Positions 10,857 to 21,289 of a stretch of 64,000 nt of DNA are shown here, one piece after another (positions within the stretch are counted from its first letter, which is position 1; every line of letters starts with the position of its first letter). A program made the translations under genes and the position numbers. The stretch spans positions 5,742,438-5,806,437 of the forward strand of contig JARUPZ010000021.1 of the NCBI GenBank assembly GCA_031213475.1. Direction: 5' to 3'. Source of the stretch: Nereocystis luetkeana (lineage: Eukaryota; Sar; Phaeophyceae; Laminariales; Laminariaceae). The notes under the pieces are model-generated. The model was not told the DNA's origin. It was given only the letters and a program-made list of their open reading frames with translations, and did not search any database.

Positions 10857-10942
10857 ACCCTTTTAGTACTGCAGTCCCGTTTTGGGGGCAAAATACTTAG
10901 AATTTGAGTGGTCTGTCCCAAAACCGGGACTGCAGTCCCATT
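10857..10942. mobile_element. Family B foldback element
   Basis: Arms ACCCTTTTAGTACTGCAGTC and AAAACCGGGACTGCAGTCCC. Confidence 0.75.
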
Positions 10943-11149
10943 AATAGAAGGACATTGGGCTCGACCTGTGCACGAAACGTCTCACACGAAACAACAAAAC
11001 AAGATGTTCTACTCGTGTAGAAAAGGCGTCGCGTATTGTCTGTACGCGCGTCGAAAAAGTAGGAAGCAACAAAAAAAAGAAGCGAAAACACAAACTACAC
11101 ACAGAAAGCAAAGGGATAAAAAAAACAAAGAAAATTAAACACGACCCGC

Positions 11150-11374
11150 AGCATTCTGTCTGAAAATGTAAGGGACTGTTTGGGTAATCGTCTAGACAGC
11201 GAAACGCCGCTTACATCTTCGGACAAACTGGTTGTATCATATCACAGCATTACAGACCAGGTTACGCAACTACCCTGTCCTTCACACGTACGTGCAGGGT
11301 ATTTGCTGTTCAGCTGTGGTGTTCGGTTTCTCCGCATGTCAGTACCCAAACGGTCCTGACAAAAGCGGGCAGAG
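11150..11374. mobile_element. Family D element with internal insertion
   Basis: Outer ends ATTCTGTCTGAAAATGTAAGG and CCAAACGGTCCTGACAAAAG then GGGCAGAGTGG. The spacing is about 225 bp instead of about 85, and a partial inner copy is visible near 11195-11230. Confidence 0.5.
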
Positions 11375-11559
11375 TGGAACATCATAAATACCAGCGAATG
11401 CCATCGACTATTTTTGGTTGCTCCGCTCGCAAGCAAGCTGTAGACTCCCACCCTGCCAGCATACGAACTCCGCCATGTAGCCGCGCTACCTCATCATCAC
11501 CGCGAGCGGTTCTCCCGTCAACACTTCAGCGCGGCTTTCGCTGGCGAGGGGTATCTTAC

Positions 11560-11635
11560 AACCCTTTTTAGAAGTACAGCAGTACTTCTCCCGTTCTCGG
11601 GGACAAATTACTTGGAACCAGACTCAGATTTGGAT
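11560..11635. mobile_element. Family B fragment carrying a TACAGCAGTA word
   Basis: ACCCTTTTTAGAAG is followed by TACAGCAGTA (11574-11583) and then CCCGTTCTCGGGGACAAA. The right arm is degraded. Confidence 0.5.
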
Positions 11636-11781
11636 TCATCCATCTGCAGCGCAGTACTAACTGGGGGAATACCAGGTGGGTGTCCACCCCAACAAAAGTA
11701 CTACAGCAGTAGCCGTACCCCTGTGTTGGCGATAAGCCACATGGCAAGTACGCGAGGCCGTAAACCTGTCAATCCTCTCGA

Positions 11782-11880
11782 GACAGCAGCAGTCCCGTTT
11801 TAGGGACAAACCACTCAAATTCTCGAGCACTTTTCCCCGGAAACTGGACTCTACGTACGGTAGTCCTAAAAAAGGTAAGG
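11782..11880. mobile_element. Family B foldback element
   Basis: CAGCAGTCCCGTTTTAGGGAC pairs loosely with CCGGAAACTGGACT and TAGTCCTAAAAAAGG. Diverged. Confidence 0.55.
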
Positions 11881-11994
11881 GTTTATAAACATGCGGGGAC
11901 ACACAGCAGCAGAGATAAGCACTCACGATGGACCCGAAAAAAACAACGTGGACGAGTTCCCCCATGTCTACACGCCGTATACGGTTGACTACGG

Positions 11995-12112
11995 GGAATA
12001 CTATCAGGTGGGGCTACACTAATCAGGAGTCATGATATTTACAAAAACCTATACCAGGTATATTCTAGTATTTCTACTGGGCATATTTGGTCCCGACTGC
12101 AATGTTCCGCCG
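11995..12112. mobile_element. Diverged family A relative
   Basis: The core ACAAAAACCTATACCAGGTA then TATTCTAG-TATTTCTACTGGG and ATTTGGTCC resembles the family A core but lacks the CGGGGGACC ends. TACCAGGTA lies at 12052-12060. Confidence 0.4.
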
Positions 12113-12830
12113 TCATATGTTCACCCGGAACGGTGGGCGCGTGAAGCATCATCTTTTGTTCCTGCATGCGACACCCCCGTGTAGTGCATACAATTCCTTA
12201 CGTTTAGTTCTAACTCCGACGTCGACAGCGCCATCTTCGTGTCTATCCCCTAGTCTACAACAGCAGTCCGCGTTCCTCTGTGTGGCTGATGCTGCAAATC
12301 GCCATGTTTTTCCTTGCAAGTCCCGAAAAACGGCTTCTTCGTATGGCATACCAAAACACGCAGAAAAAAAAAAGGAAAAAAAAAAGAAGAGAAAATACAG
12401 CGATATATCATACGTACGTACAGCAGCAGTGGTCAGAAAATAATCACCGCACCATGTGAACATATTCACAGAACACCGGTACCAGGTACCAGCGAGTGCC
12501 TGGTGAGTGGCAGCAAACAAGAAATAAGAAATAAGGACTTTCACAAAAAAAAATGACTCGACCCGTAAGAACGCCATGTTTACACACAATACTGGAGTAA
12601 AATCTCGCCTCACGAAATAGTTTTAAGCGCGGCGGAAAATAGGAAACACCGGTTTTTCCAGAGATGTCAAGCGCTGCAAGCAATACGCGGAGGCGACGGT
12701 TGCGGGATACACACGCGGCCAATTCTTCCGGTTCGAGAAAAATAAACGAGAGGAGAAAAAACGAGGACCTTTAACAATCTGGGAGAAGGGATCTTCAGGT
12801 TGGTAGGCTATTCAGGTATTTTGGACCCTG
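12113..12830. other. Unassigned stretch
   Basis: Mostly unique sequence with an A run (12364-12390). No gene or repeat family is recognised. Confidence 0.4.
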
Positions 12831-12854
12831 TTGGGATCGAGGTACGGGCGAAGA

Positions 12855-12912
12855 CCCAACCCAACCCCTGACTCTAACCCTAACCCTAACCCAAACCCTG
12901 ACCCCAAACCGC
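12855..12912. repeat. Interstitial telomere-like repeat
   Basis: CTCTAACCCTAACCCTAACC is followed by degenerate CAAACCCTGACCCC units: about three exact TTAGGG-type units in a decayed block. Confidence 0.6.
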
Positions 12913-13326
12913 AGCCAGAACGGGCCAAAACTCGCCATAAACGCGGCTGCGCCGCGTTTGCATCGAACCAGGAAATTTCTCGGTTGCGGACGACGATTCC
13001 GAAGTGCAGACCACTCTACCCATTTTTCAAGTCAAAAACATCCCTAAAGATCCCTTCTCCCAGACTGCTAAACCTACTCGAAAAAACAAAACAAAACGAA
13101 CTCTGGAACACTGGTCAGATAAAGCAACGCAAAGCGACGCAAAGCAAAGCAACGCAAGACGATACGACGAACCGCGCGCGCAAGGGAAGCACGCAAAAAA
13201 CGCAATCCCGTACGGACAGGCAGGCTGCAGGCAAGCCCACACACACATGCTGCTCGCGCAAGAGAGCACAGGAAAAGGCGTCGCAGAAAAAAAGAGCAAA
13301 CAACCGGGCCGGGCTACCGGCAATGA
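12913..13326. other. Unassigned stretch with AAAGCAACGC short repeats
   Basis: Short direct repeats AAAGCAACGCAAAGCGACGC around 13122-13160. ORFs on both strands overlap and look compositional. Confidence 0.35.
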
Positions 13327-13328
13327 TG

Positions 13329-13420
13329 ACCCTTTTAGGACTGTACATAGACCCGTTTCGGGAATAAACCAGTCACGTTTTGAGTAGTTTGTCCCCAAGA
13401 TGGGACTGCAGTTCTAAAAG
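13329..13420. mobile_element. Family B foldback element
   Basis: ACCCTTTTAGGACTG and GATGGGACTGCAGTTCTAAA arms, about 92 bp. Confidence 0.65.
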
Positions 13421-13524
13421 TCAAGGCAGGCTACAGAATCTCATAGATGGAATACACCAACTTCGCGCAACTAATAGTTGAAGGACGCGTGTCGCGCATG
13501 ATACCTCTCTATTATCTACAGCAG

Positions 13525-13590
13525 TAGTAGCGAAGCATCTGGACCGTTTGAGTGAAACATTAGCCTACAAACGGTCCATATCCAGCAGTA
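13525..13590. mobile_element. Family D fragment
   Basis: GGACCGTTTGAGTGAAACAT faces ACAAACGGTCCATATCCAGC. Confidence 0.5.
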
Positions 13591-14055
13591 GTTACAGTCA
13601 GTACTAGATCAGTAATAATAGTAAATCGGGGCCGAGTGGTATATATATTTATACCTGGTACTATTATATAATAGTACATGATATTGGACATGTATCCAGG
13701 TATTCTATTTTGCTTGTACACACATTCTATTTTACTTGTACACACGATCACGCGATATCATATCACACACCAAACGGCGCGACAACGACGTAGACTATTG
13801 AATGGAGGACGGCTGATAAAAATCGCACTTTTTTTCAACCGATACACGGTTTTTCGGGCGCCTCATCTGGTTGTCAAAAGGGGCTGGGCCCGCTGGACGA
13901 CTCTTGCTTGAACCGCCAGAACTTGGCGCTCCCACCATAGAGGTCGGTTGAGCACGGCAGGAGAGGCACCCACGTTGATCACTTCACGCGACACTATTAA
14001 TAGGCATGGTTGACACACACTGTACACGGCATAGACAAAAAAGGGGGCCACTAAT

Positions 14056-14145
14056 TAACCTTTTAAGGACTGCAGTCCCGTTTTGGGGACAAACCAGCCT
14101 AATCTCATGTAGTTAGTCCCCAAAACGGGATTGCGGTGCTAAAAC
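14056..14145. mobile_element. Family B foldback element
   Basis: AACCTTTTAAGGACTGCAGTC faces CCCCAAAACGGGATTGCGGT. The loop keeps CTCATGTAGTTAG, an uninterrupted TA at 14110 that is interrupted in the copy at 19853. Confidence 0.7.
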
Positions 14146-14373
14146 AGACTATTAATATTAATGTTAATATTATTAATACTAACGCTACAAACGTAACCAT
14201 CGGTTGGTGGGGTCTGATTGGCCCAGGGCTACTTCTACTCACATCGTGGGATCGTGGGTCGTGCGCAGTGAGAGGCCCCCAACCATGACGGCGAAACAAA
14301 GAGGCGAACTCCCCTCGTTGACAAGCCCACACTCGCCATTTTGGTTTCCGTCACGTGTGTACGATACCTTACC

Positions 14374-14452
14374 ACTCTGGCCATTAATATAAGGGCCGCT
14401 CGGTCTTCACGTCGATGTTTAAAAGGCCCTTATATTTCCGCCCACAGTAGCT
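14374..14452. mobile_element. Family D related foldback
   Basis: CTGGCCATTAATATAAGGGCC faces AAGGCCCTTATATTTCCGCC. Confidence 0.5.
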
Positions 14453-14454
14453 GA

Positions 14455-14715
14455 ATATATCACACTAGGGTGATAAGATAACACCCTCCCCCTGTGATGA
14501 ATTTCCGAGCCGCCGACTTTCTCTGAACCAAGAAGGGGCACACACAACGAAAATCTTGGCTTTTGGGAATATCTCGTCGATGTTTTTTTTCCCCTACGAA
14601 AACCTCGCTCGGCGTTTGCACGTTCCCCCCGGTGTGGACGGCGTAAATCAGCTCGGGAATTGGCCCGAGGGGGTGTGTTATCTCATCAGCCGTGTGATAA
14701 TAGTGCAACACGGTA
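14455..14715. mobile_element. Family H MITE
   Basis: Ends ATATCACACTAGGGTGATAAG and GTGTGTTATCTCATCAGCCG then TGTGATAATAG. About 260 bp, with the internal block GATGAATTTCCGAGCCG. Confidence 0.75.
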
Positions 14716-14799
14716 TAAACACACGCTATTGATTGAGTACACCAGGTAAGAAAACAGCAACCGACCACGCCGCCGCTGGCGACAGACTATTTACACACT

Positions 14800-14906
14800 A
14801 TTACGGAGGGCCATAGTTAATAGGACCTGTGGTATACATAAAAACCTACATATTTAACCATTTCTACTAATAATATTTGGTCCTATTAACTATGGTCCCC
14901 CGTAAT
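14800..14906. mobile_element. Family A foldback MITE
   Basis: ATTACGGAGGGCCATAGTTAA and TTAACTATGGTCCCCCGTAAT ends, 107 bp. Confidence 0.8.
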
Positions 14907-15357
14907 ACGACACAGATCTAAATATGCATCGACTATCTACTGCTGTACAGGAGTATTTATCTCCTACATTTTCCGGTAGGATGTGTTGCTCCTCAAGAGC
15001 CGTGCCACCACACAGACCCCACCCTGGTCGGCAAAATACGCGAGCAAAAAGCCGCGTCATGTTGCATGTACCAGGCCTCAAAAAACAATCCCAATCCCCG
15101 GTAATCTTTCCCCCAAGATCTTGGCAAAATACTTGCAGATAGCACAACTCAACAAGGCCGACACGTTTCTGACGGAGGGGCTCTGCTCAACCGAGGGACT
15201 ATCGAATAGGGCATTTGCTTTTGCTTGCCATAGAAGGCATGCCTTACCTACCCAACAAGGCATATACCTGGTACTTTGTATTTGGAACACCATATGCGCA
15301 AGTACAAAATAATGTTTCCGTTTCCGTATGCTCCTCAACCCTTTTATTCATATTAAT
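14907..15357. other. Unassigned stretch
   Basis: Unique sequence; nothing recognised on either strand. Confidence 0.4.
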
Positions 15358-15548
15358 AGTACCGCACTCCCGTTTTGAGGACAAATTACTTGAAATTTAA
15401 CTGGTTTGCCCTCGAAAGAGGACTGCAGTCCTATTAACAGCAGGGTTATAACCCTTTTAGGACCGCAGTCCCGTTTTGGGGACAAACCTACTGAAATTTG
15501 AGTGGCTTGGCTTATCCCCATTTTTGGGACTGCGCTCCTGAACCGTTT
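15358..15548. mobile_element. Two adjacent family B foldback elements
   Basis: The first spans about 15358-15438 and the second 15449-15548, separated by about 10 bp. Arms GCAGTCCCGTTTTGGGGAC and GGGACTGC are visible in the second; the first is diverged. Confidence 0.65.
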
Positions 15549-15939
15549 AATACTATTAATACAGTAGGCCGTCGATTCTTCCATCGGTTTGCGCTTTTCA
15601 CTACGTGCGTATTTCCTCGGGGAAAAAAAAAAAAAAAGGTGTGAGGAGTATAGAGTTTTTGTTTTGTTTTGCTTTTTTTTGCTTAGCTTCATCTTCTTTT
15701 TTAGGTTCTTGTCTGCTATTAATAGTCTCCTTTTTCGCTTCCCTGGTGTCCGTCCGCAGTGGTGGAGTGCGTATACTTGTTTTTTGTTTTTTGCCTCTGT
15801 TTTTACTTGAGGTATTTCTTCCACTCCAGAGTTATTGGAGCCTGTCCTGCGACCACGGACTGCATTGAATTGTGAGTTAATGTGAGAAGAACAACAACAA
15901 CAAAAACAGTATAATAACCCCTCAAGTGAGGACAGCAGT

Positions 15940-16125
15940 ACCGGTCCCTCTAAATGGTGCCGGCATTTGCGCCAGCCAAAAACAATGTCGGCACTATGGC
16001 GGCAGCCGGCACTCCCCCCGCACGCTGTCCACACTGGTTTTAACCCCATCCGGGCCAAGCGAGTCCACAGGCACTATAAATATAGATATATATAGCGGGC
16101 AACAGGTACTATATAGAGAGACCAC
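15940..16125. mobile_element. Family C repeat
   Basis: GGTCCCTCTAAATGGTGCCGG, CAATGTCGGCACTATGGCGGC, ACACTGGTTTTAACCCCATCC and AGCGGGCAACAGGTACTATA form the reverse orientation of the copy at 8858. Confidence 0.65.
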
Positions 16126-16387
16126 TAACCACTACTGCTGTAGGTACAGACCCCTGCCATCACGCGTCGCGTGACGCACGGCAAGCAAGGCGCTCAAGAC
16201 TCCAGGCCCGGGTGGATACACACACGCGGCCACAGACACTGAACGGCACCTGGGACACCAACCATCCATCCGCTCGACCGGTCCGGACGGACAGCGGGAA
16301 ACAAAAAGCTCGAAAAAACGTGATCGGGTAACTAGGGGGCGTGACTTGGCTGGACCGGGTCTCACGTCACGGCTACGTACTAATAAT

Positions 16388-16503
16388 ATTACGGGGGGCC
16401 ATAGTAAACAGGACCAAATATTGTTCGCAGAAAGAGGGAAATGTACCTGGTATGGGTTTTTGTGCGTACCGTAAATCCTGTTTACTACGGTCCCCCCCGT
16501 AAT
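16388..16503. mobile_element. Family A foldback MITE with an internal TACCTGGTA
   Basis: ATTACGGGGGGCCATAG and CGGTCCCCCCCGTAAT ends. Compared with the copy at 49211, the core TA is expanded to TACCTGGTA at 16444-16452. Confidence 0.8.
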
Positions 16504-16536
16504 AGTTGTCGTAGCTCGATTAGTTGGGTGGCGGTT

Positions 16537-16825
16537 TAACCCTTTTAGTACCGCAGTCCCGTTTTGGGGGCAAACTACTTATAATTAGAGTGAAAAATAG
16601 GTTTCTGCACAGTGCACTACTAAACGGGTTTTAACCTTTTTAGGAAGGCAGTCCTGCTGTAAAGACAAATTGCACAGAATTTGGGCGGTTTGTACCCAAA
16701 TCGGGACTGCAGCCCTATATACAAGGGTTGTAACCTTTTTAGCACGGCAGTCCCATATGTGGGGACAAAGCACTCAAAATTCAAGTAGGTTGTCCCCAAA
16801 ACGGGACTGGGGTCCTAGAAACTAA
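16537..16825. mobile_element. Cluster of three family B copies
   Basis: A left-arm fragment (16537-16596), a diverged full copy (16631-16719) and a full copy (16727-16820) follow one another in the same orientation. Confidence 0.65.
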
Positions 16826-17935
16826 CTATTAATAATTTGCCCGGCGACCTGTAATAATGTGTTATCAGAAAAAAAAAAACATGTCATACCATCCGTTGAG
16901 CCATAAACGTGCCAGTCAGATACAAGGAACGCAGATCAACTCCGCGGGTCGCCCCACGCAACAAACTTGAGTACTTGCTGTACCTAGTGCCGAGCCAAAT
17001 ACTGCTGTAACAAGTCGGCGGCGTACGATTAATATTAATAGTCGGCCAACTCACAGCACTAACGACCACAGCAACGACCACATTTATTAATAGTAGTCCA
17101 AGCTGCTCGGGTACTACCGGTATACGGGACGTACAACATTCGTGGCCGGACCCGATCCGCGACAGGTTGAAAACTTGCTCACCCGACCCGGCTCGACCAG
17201 ACCCCAACCCAACCCGTGAAATCTGGAAAACTTCCTGACCCGACTCGCGGGTAGGGGCCATGACCCGTGAAGAGTCCCGTCTACTTCTCGCTCCTTTGCG
17301 AAGCTTTGAACGCCCCGCCCAAACAAGCCCCCTCATCCCTCCCCCCCTCTCCTCCTGGTTGTGCTGGGTGGGCCAAAAGACGAGCGACTGCCACACGACG
17401 GTGGGTCATCAAAGTCAACCCCCCCCCCCTTCAGAACCCCCTTTCATTTGAGGAACACCGTGCTTGGGGAACACCCTGCTAGAGGGAGGGAGATAAGAGT
17501 ACGATAACTTTTGCTTCATGTACGCAAACAATTACTTTCCATTTCGTCTCTCCGAATTCGAAAAAAAAATAATTCAACAACAGCGGCAGCCTCGAACATC
17601 CTTTTTAATGCTTGCTGTGCTCACGATCACAAAAAAAGGTAACCATGTCTACCTAACTGGCATGTAATAAATAACATGAAAACACGAACACCGCAACCTA
17701 CCCATTTTCGCACGGAAAAAGTCTCGTTATTCCTATCGCTACCACCCTCCTCCCCTCTTTCCCCCACCCCCCTTCGGCCCTTTGCTCCGTCTCGAAAGGG
17801 ATGCGTGGTCAATGGTCAAATGACTAAGGCAAGCAACAAATGAGTACGCCCCCCCCCCCCCCCTCCCCCCCTTCGGCCCCCCTTCCTCCCCCCGCAAACC
17901 CCCCTCCCGCCCCTCCCCGTCGCACGGGTACTTGC
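16826..17935. other. Unassigned stretch with GACCCG repeats and family K copy
   Basis: GACCCGA-type degenerate repeats at 17130-17280, C-rich runs near 17419 and a family K repeat with C run at 17790-17862. No gene is supported. Confidence 0.4.
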
Positions 17936-18028
17936 CTGGTGGATGTGCGAGCACGTGGCGTGATAGTGCTTGCGGTTAGAGACCATCGTCTGGGGGCTCC
18001 TGTACACGCATTTTTCCGCCTTGCAGAT
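17936..18028 (-). CDS. Possible 31-codon Cys/His-bearing exon
   Basis: On the minus strand a pyrimidine tract ending CTTGTAG (acceptor) precedes 93 bases open in phase 0. They begin ICKAEKCVYRSPQT and contain the Cys/His cluster HYHATCSHIH. The exon ends at CAG followed by GCAAGT, the consensus of rare GC-AG introns. The spacing C-x4-C-x15-H-x2-C recalls half of a LIM-type zinc finger but is not canonical. Phase 0 on both sides fits splicing from the 1,075-codon exon that ends in phase 0 at 22972, across about 4.9 kb. No flanking exon was found, so it may be chance. Confidence 0.35.
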
Positions 18029-18478
18029 CTACAAGGCCGATCGAGCACAAAAGAAAGGCATGAAAAAAAACGAAATAGACCAGGAAAAGGCCGGCGGGGG
18101 GGGGAGGGGGGGGGGGGCGGGGGTTACACGATGGTGGGGGGCGGTACAGCTCACCTGTACCACGTATTCGGAGATGGCCGACCATTCATGCGGCCGAACA
18201 CTGGAGGTTTCGGGATATTTCATTGGCCAACACAACCACACACTTGTGCACTTCCTGAGTTCCCTGTTCGTAGCTGTCAGATTTTGTTCCCCTCTTGCGA
18301 CAACGTAATAACTATATTAGCACCGCACTGCACACGAACCACGCATTCAACTCTAACTTCAAGTCATATGTCCCCCAATTGTCCGCACAACGGGACAGCA
18401 GTCCTAAAGGAGATAAACAGGGATGTTCCAGCATTTCCCTTCACGAGGCCATAAAAAAATCGTACCGGATACGTAGTT

Positions 18479-18563
18479 CCACTCTGAGTGTCTGTCAATA
18501 TAAGCACCGATTGTTCTTCATGTTAATGTGCAAAACGCTCCCAATATTTCCGCGCAGAGTGCT
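18479..18563. mobile_element. Family D foldback MITE
   Basis: CCACTCTGAGTGTCTGTCAAT and ATATTTCCGCGCAGAGTG ends. Confidence 0.65.
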
Positions 18564-18593
18564 ACTCGCGATGGAAGCATCACACAGAGCTAA

Positions 18594-18687
18594 CAGTTTT
18601 CAGAACCGCAGTCCCGTTTTGAGGACACGCCACTCAACTTTTAAGTAGTTTGTCCCTAACACGGGACTGCGGTCCTAAAAGGGTTAA
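18594..18687. mobile_element. Family B foldback element
   Basis: AGAACCGCAGTCCCGTTTTG and AACACGGGACTGCGGTCC arms, ending AAAAGGGTTA. Confidence 0.75.
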
Positions 18688-18893
18688 ACATTGGAGTTTC
18701 GACGAAATCCTAATTCCGGGAGACGGTAGTTAATCAGAACCCATCATATACACAAAAAAAACGTATATCCCAACAGTTTTTCTGAGCACATTTGGTCCTG
18801 ATTACTCTACGGAACTCCCCACAACAGACTATCAACAGCCAAAGCTGAGGGATTTTCCTTAATCTGTGAAGAGGATTTTTCAACCTGCTCCCG

Positions 18894-19072
18894 CTTGGCA
18901 CAGGAGTGGTCTCTCTATACGTCAGGTTACCCGCTAGACGTAAGTGCCTGTGGGATCGCTTGGCACACGTGGGGTGCACCAGCGTGGAAGCGTGCGGAGT
19001 GTCTAGCGCCTGTTGCCGCTGTAGTGCGGGTGTTGTTGGCCGGCGCATATGATACAGGCACTATAGCGGGAC
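18894..19072. mobile_element. Family C repeat
   Basis: GGGATCGCTTGGCACACGTGG, GTTGCCGCTGTAGTGCGGG and GGCGCATATGATACAGGCAC match other copies. Confidence 0.6.
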
Positions 19073-19137
19073 CATACAAGTACTGCACCCTAATCTCGCT
19101 TGGACCTGGGCCCTCCTCCCTGACTCTGAATATAGGA

Positions 19138-19332
19138 CAGTACAGCAGTAGTGGCCCCTCTATAGTGCCGGTACGCGCCAGCCAAACAATGTCGGCACTC
19201 TAGCGGCAACCAGCACCACTCCGCCCACACCACAGCCACACTGGTTTGATGCATCCCATCTGTACCAAGCGATTTCACAGGCGCTCTGCAGGACAGCGGG
19301 CACTACTCAACCGGCAGTGCTGTAGAGGGGAC
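19138..19332. mobile_element. Family C repeat, opposite orientation
   Basis: GGCCCCTCTATAGTGCCGGTA, CAATGTCGGCACTCTAGCGG, ACACTGGTTTGATGCATCC and CGGCAGTGCTGTAGAGGGG. It faces the previous copy. Confidence 0.65.
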
Positions 19333-19454
19333 CACGACTGCTGTACTTGTGTAATTAATTAGCCGCCGGCAGGGCCCACCTATAATAGCACCCTGATCCC
19401 ACGATGAGAGAGAGGTTCGGCCACACCCATCGAAGCAAAAACTGTCGAATACTA

Positions 19455-19740
19455 CTGTCCCTATCACACGGGTGATGAACACCAAATCAACACGGGTGAT
19501 AGGATAATACCGTATCACACGGGTGAAAAGAGAAACACACTCAATCACACGGGTGCTAAGATAACACCGTATCACACGGGTGATATGATAACACCGTATC
19601 ACACGGGTGATAACATAGCACCGTATCACACGGGTGATAAGACAACACACCCCTTGGACGATGTTTTCCAAACTGACCTCCCCGACAACGGCGAGAGAGA
19701 GAGTGCAAACGCCGAGCGACGCGTCTATGGAAAGAGATAT
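19455..19740. repeat. Family H end amplified into a 27-bp tandem array
   Basis: Seven imperfect units of GTATCACACGGGTGATAAG plus ATAACACC (19455-19645) lead into family H core sequence (GGACGATGTTTTCCAAACTG, CGACGCGTCTATG). Confidence 0.7.
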
Positions 19741-19852
19741 CGACAGAGATCTCCCGAAAGCCGCCATTATCGCTGTGTGCGCCTAAGCCCACCCCCCCGG
19801 CTTCGGAGACAACATCGGCTCCTAAGTACAGCCCGGGGTGAGCCCTATTTTG

Positions 19853-20342
19853 GAACCCTTGTACGACTGCGGTCCCATCTTGGGGCCAAACAGCCAATCT
19901 CCTGTACTGCTGTAGCTAATTTGCTCGCAAAAGAGGCCTGCCGTCCTAAAAGGGTTTCAACCCCCCTTTAGAACCGCAGTCCCGTTATGGGGACAAACTA
20001 CTTGAGATTTGAGTGGTTTGTCCCCAAAACGGGACTGCGGTACTAAAAGGGGTTAACCCTCAACCCCTCTAGAACCGCAGAGTCCCGTTTTGGGGACAAA
20101 CTACTCGAAATTTGAGTGGTTTGTCCCCAAAACGGGACTGCGGCTCTAAAAGGGTTACACTACTGAAAATAAGTGTCACGCACTAATTCCAAGAGGTGTA
20201 TATATGCCCCTCGACGAGGGCGTGCGGTACTCAAGGGGGTAACTCTCCCGTGCTGCAGTTCCGTTTTCAGGACAAACTATTGATACTCATGTTCCACGTA
20301 ATTTGTCCCCAAAACGGGACCCTGCAGGCCTAACAAAAGGGA
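19853..20342. mobile_element. Tandem cluster of four family B foldbacks
   Basis: Copies at 19853-19957, 19958-20056, 20057-20157 and 20239-20342. The middle two are near-perfect hairpins (CAGTCCCG...GGGGACAAAC paired with GTTTGTCCCC...CGGGACTG). The first carries TACTGCTGTA in its loop (19905-19914). Confidence 0.8.
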
Positions 20343-21060
20343 CGCCGCGACAACGGAAAAACGGTTTGCGTTGTACCGACCGTTCTTGCCCACCATGAAA
20401 ATATATTGACCGACGGAAAAGGATCAAGCGGTCGGTACCCACCCTGACATAGCGAAGTAGGCATTTTGCAGCGGGACTTCCAGTCCCGAACGCACTAGGT
20501 TCTCAGAGGGGGGGGCTGGCTACCTGGTTGCACGTGGCTTAAAAACTCCAGGGGGGGGGGGAAGGCAAGGACACGTGCAGGGGAAACAACAAGCAACGCC
20601 CCTCTCTCCAGGCGAAAAAAAAAAAAAAGCCACAGCAAAACGCACGAAGTTGGGAGCCCAGATATACAACACCGCTCACACATACACCTGAACATATGCC
20701 GACTCAAAAGCCTATTCGAAGGAGGTCAAAACCAAGCGGGGTACGTGCGTGCGCACACAGCCGACAAGAATAAAGCCGGCAAGAGAAGTTCGTGGCGCTA
20801 TTAAAATGGTGCGCGACAAAAGCATTGCTAGAAACCACCACCCCGCAGAGTGGTGCGCAAACATCAACTGCAGAAGGAGGAGGAGGAGGAGGAGGAGGAG
20901 GAGGAGGAGGAGGAGGAGGAGGAGGAGGAGGAGGAGGAAGAGTACAGGTGTAACTTTTGTGAATATATCAACCCGCGGACTGGCTCATCATACGAACAAC
21001 ATTCTGACCGCAATCCGATCGTCGACTTCTGAACTTAGAAAATAGGCCGCCAGCATCAAC
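20343..21060. repeat. Non-coding stretch with a (GGA)n microsatellite
   Basis: About 20 GGA units at 20876-20938 give spurious polyglutamate and polyarginine frames. The rest is unique, with G and A runs near 20507-20625. Confidence 0.55.
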
Positions 21061-21289
21061 AAGTCTGTTGAGGGGGAGGTCGGCGGTCGTTTGGCGCCGC
21101 TAAGTGTGTCGAGAGAGATTGGACGCTTGGCGACACAACCACGACTGCATCGTCAAGAAAACGCGAGTTGGGACAGCCAGCCAGCCGCACACTGCTGCAG
21201 CACTTACGCTGTGATGGAAGAACGCCGAAAAAGCGGAGCTCGAAGTATCGCTGACGAACATCGACGCTATAATACCAACGCTGGCGCCA

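Noticed and set aside
16132..16365. Minus-strand Cys-containing frame considered as a further exon of the low-complexity gene
   Set aside because: A plausible CCCAG acceptor exists but the frame ends within a TACAGCAGTAG word and shows no conserved motif.
20850..21032. Polyglutamate protein
   Set aside because: It is the translation of a (GGA)n microsatellite.
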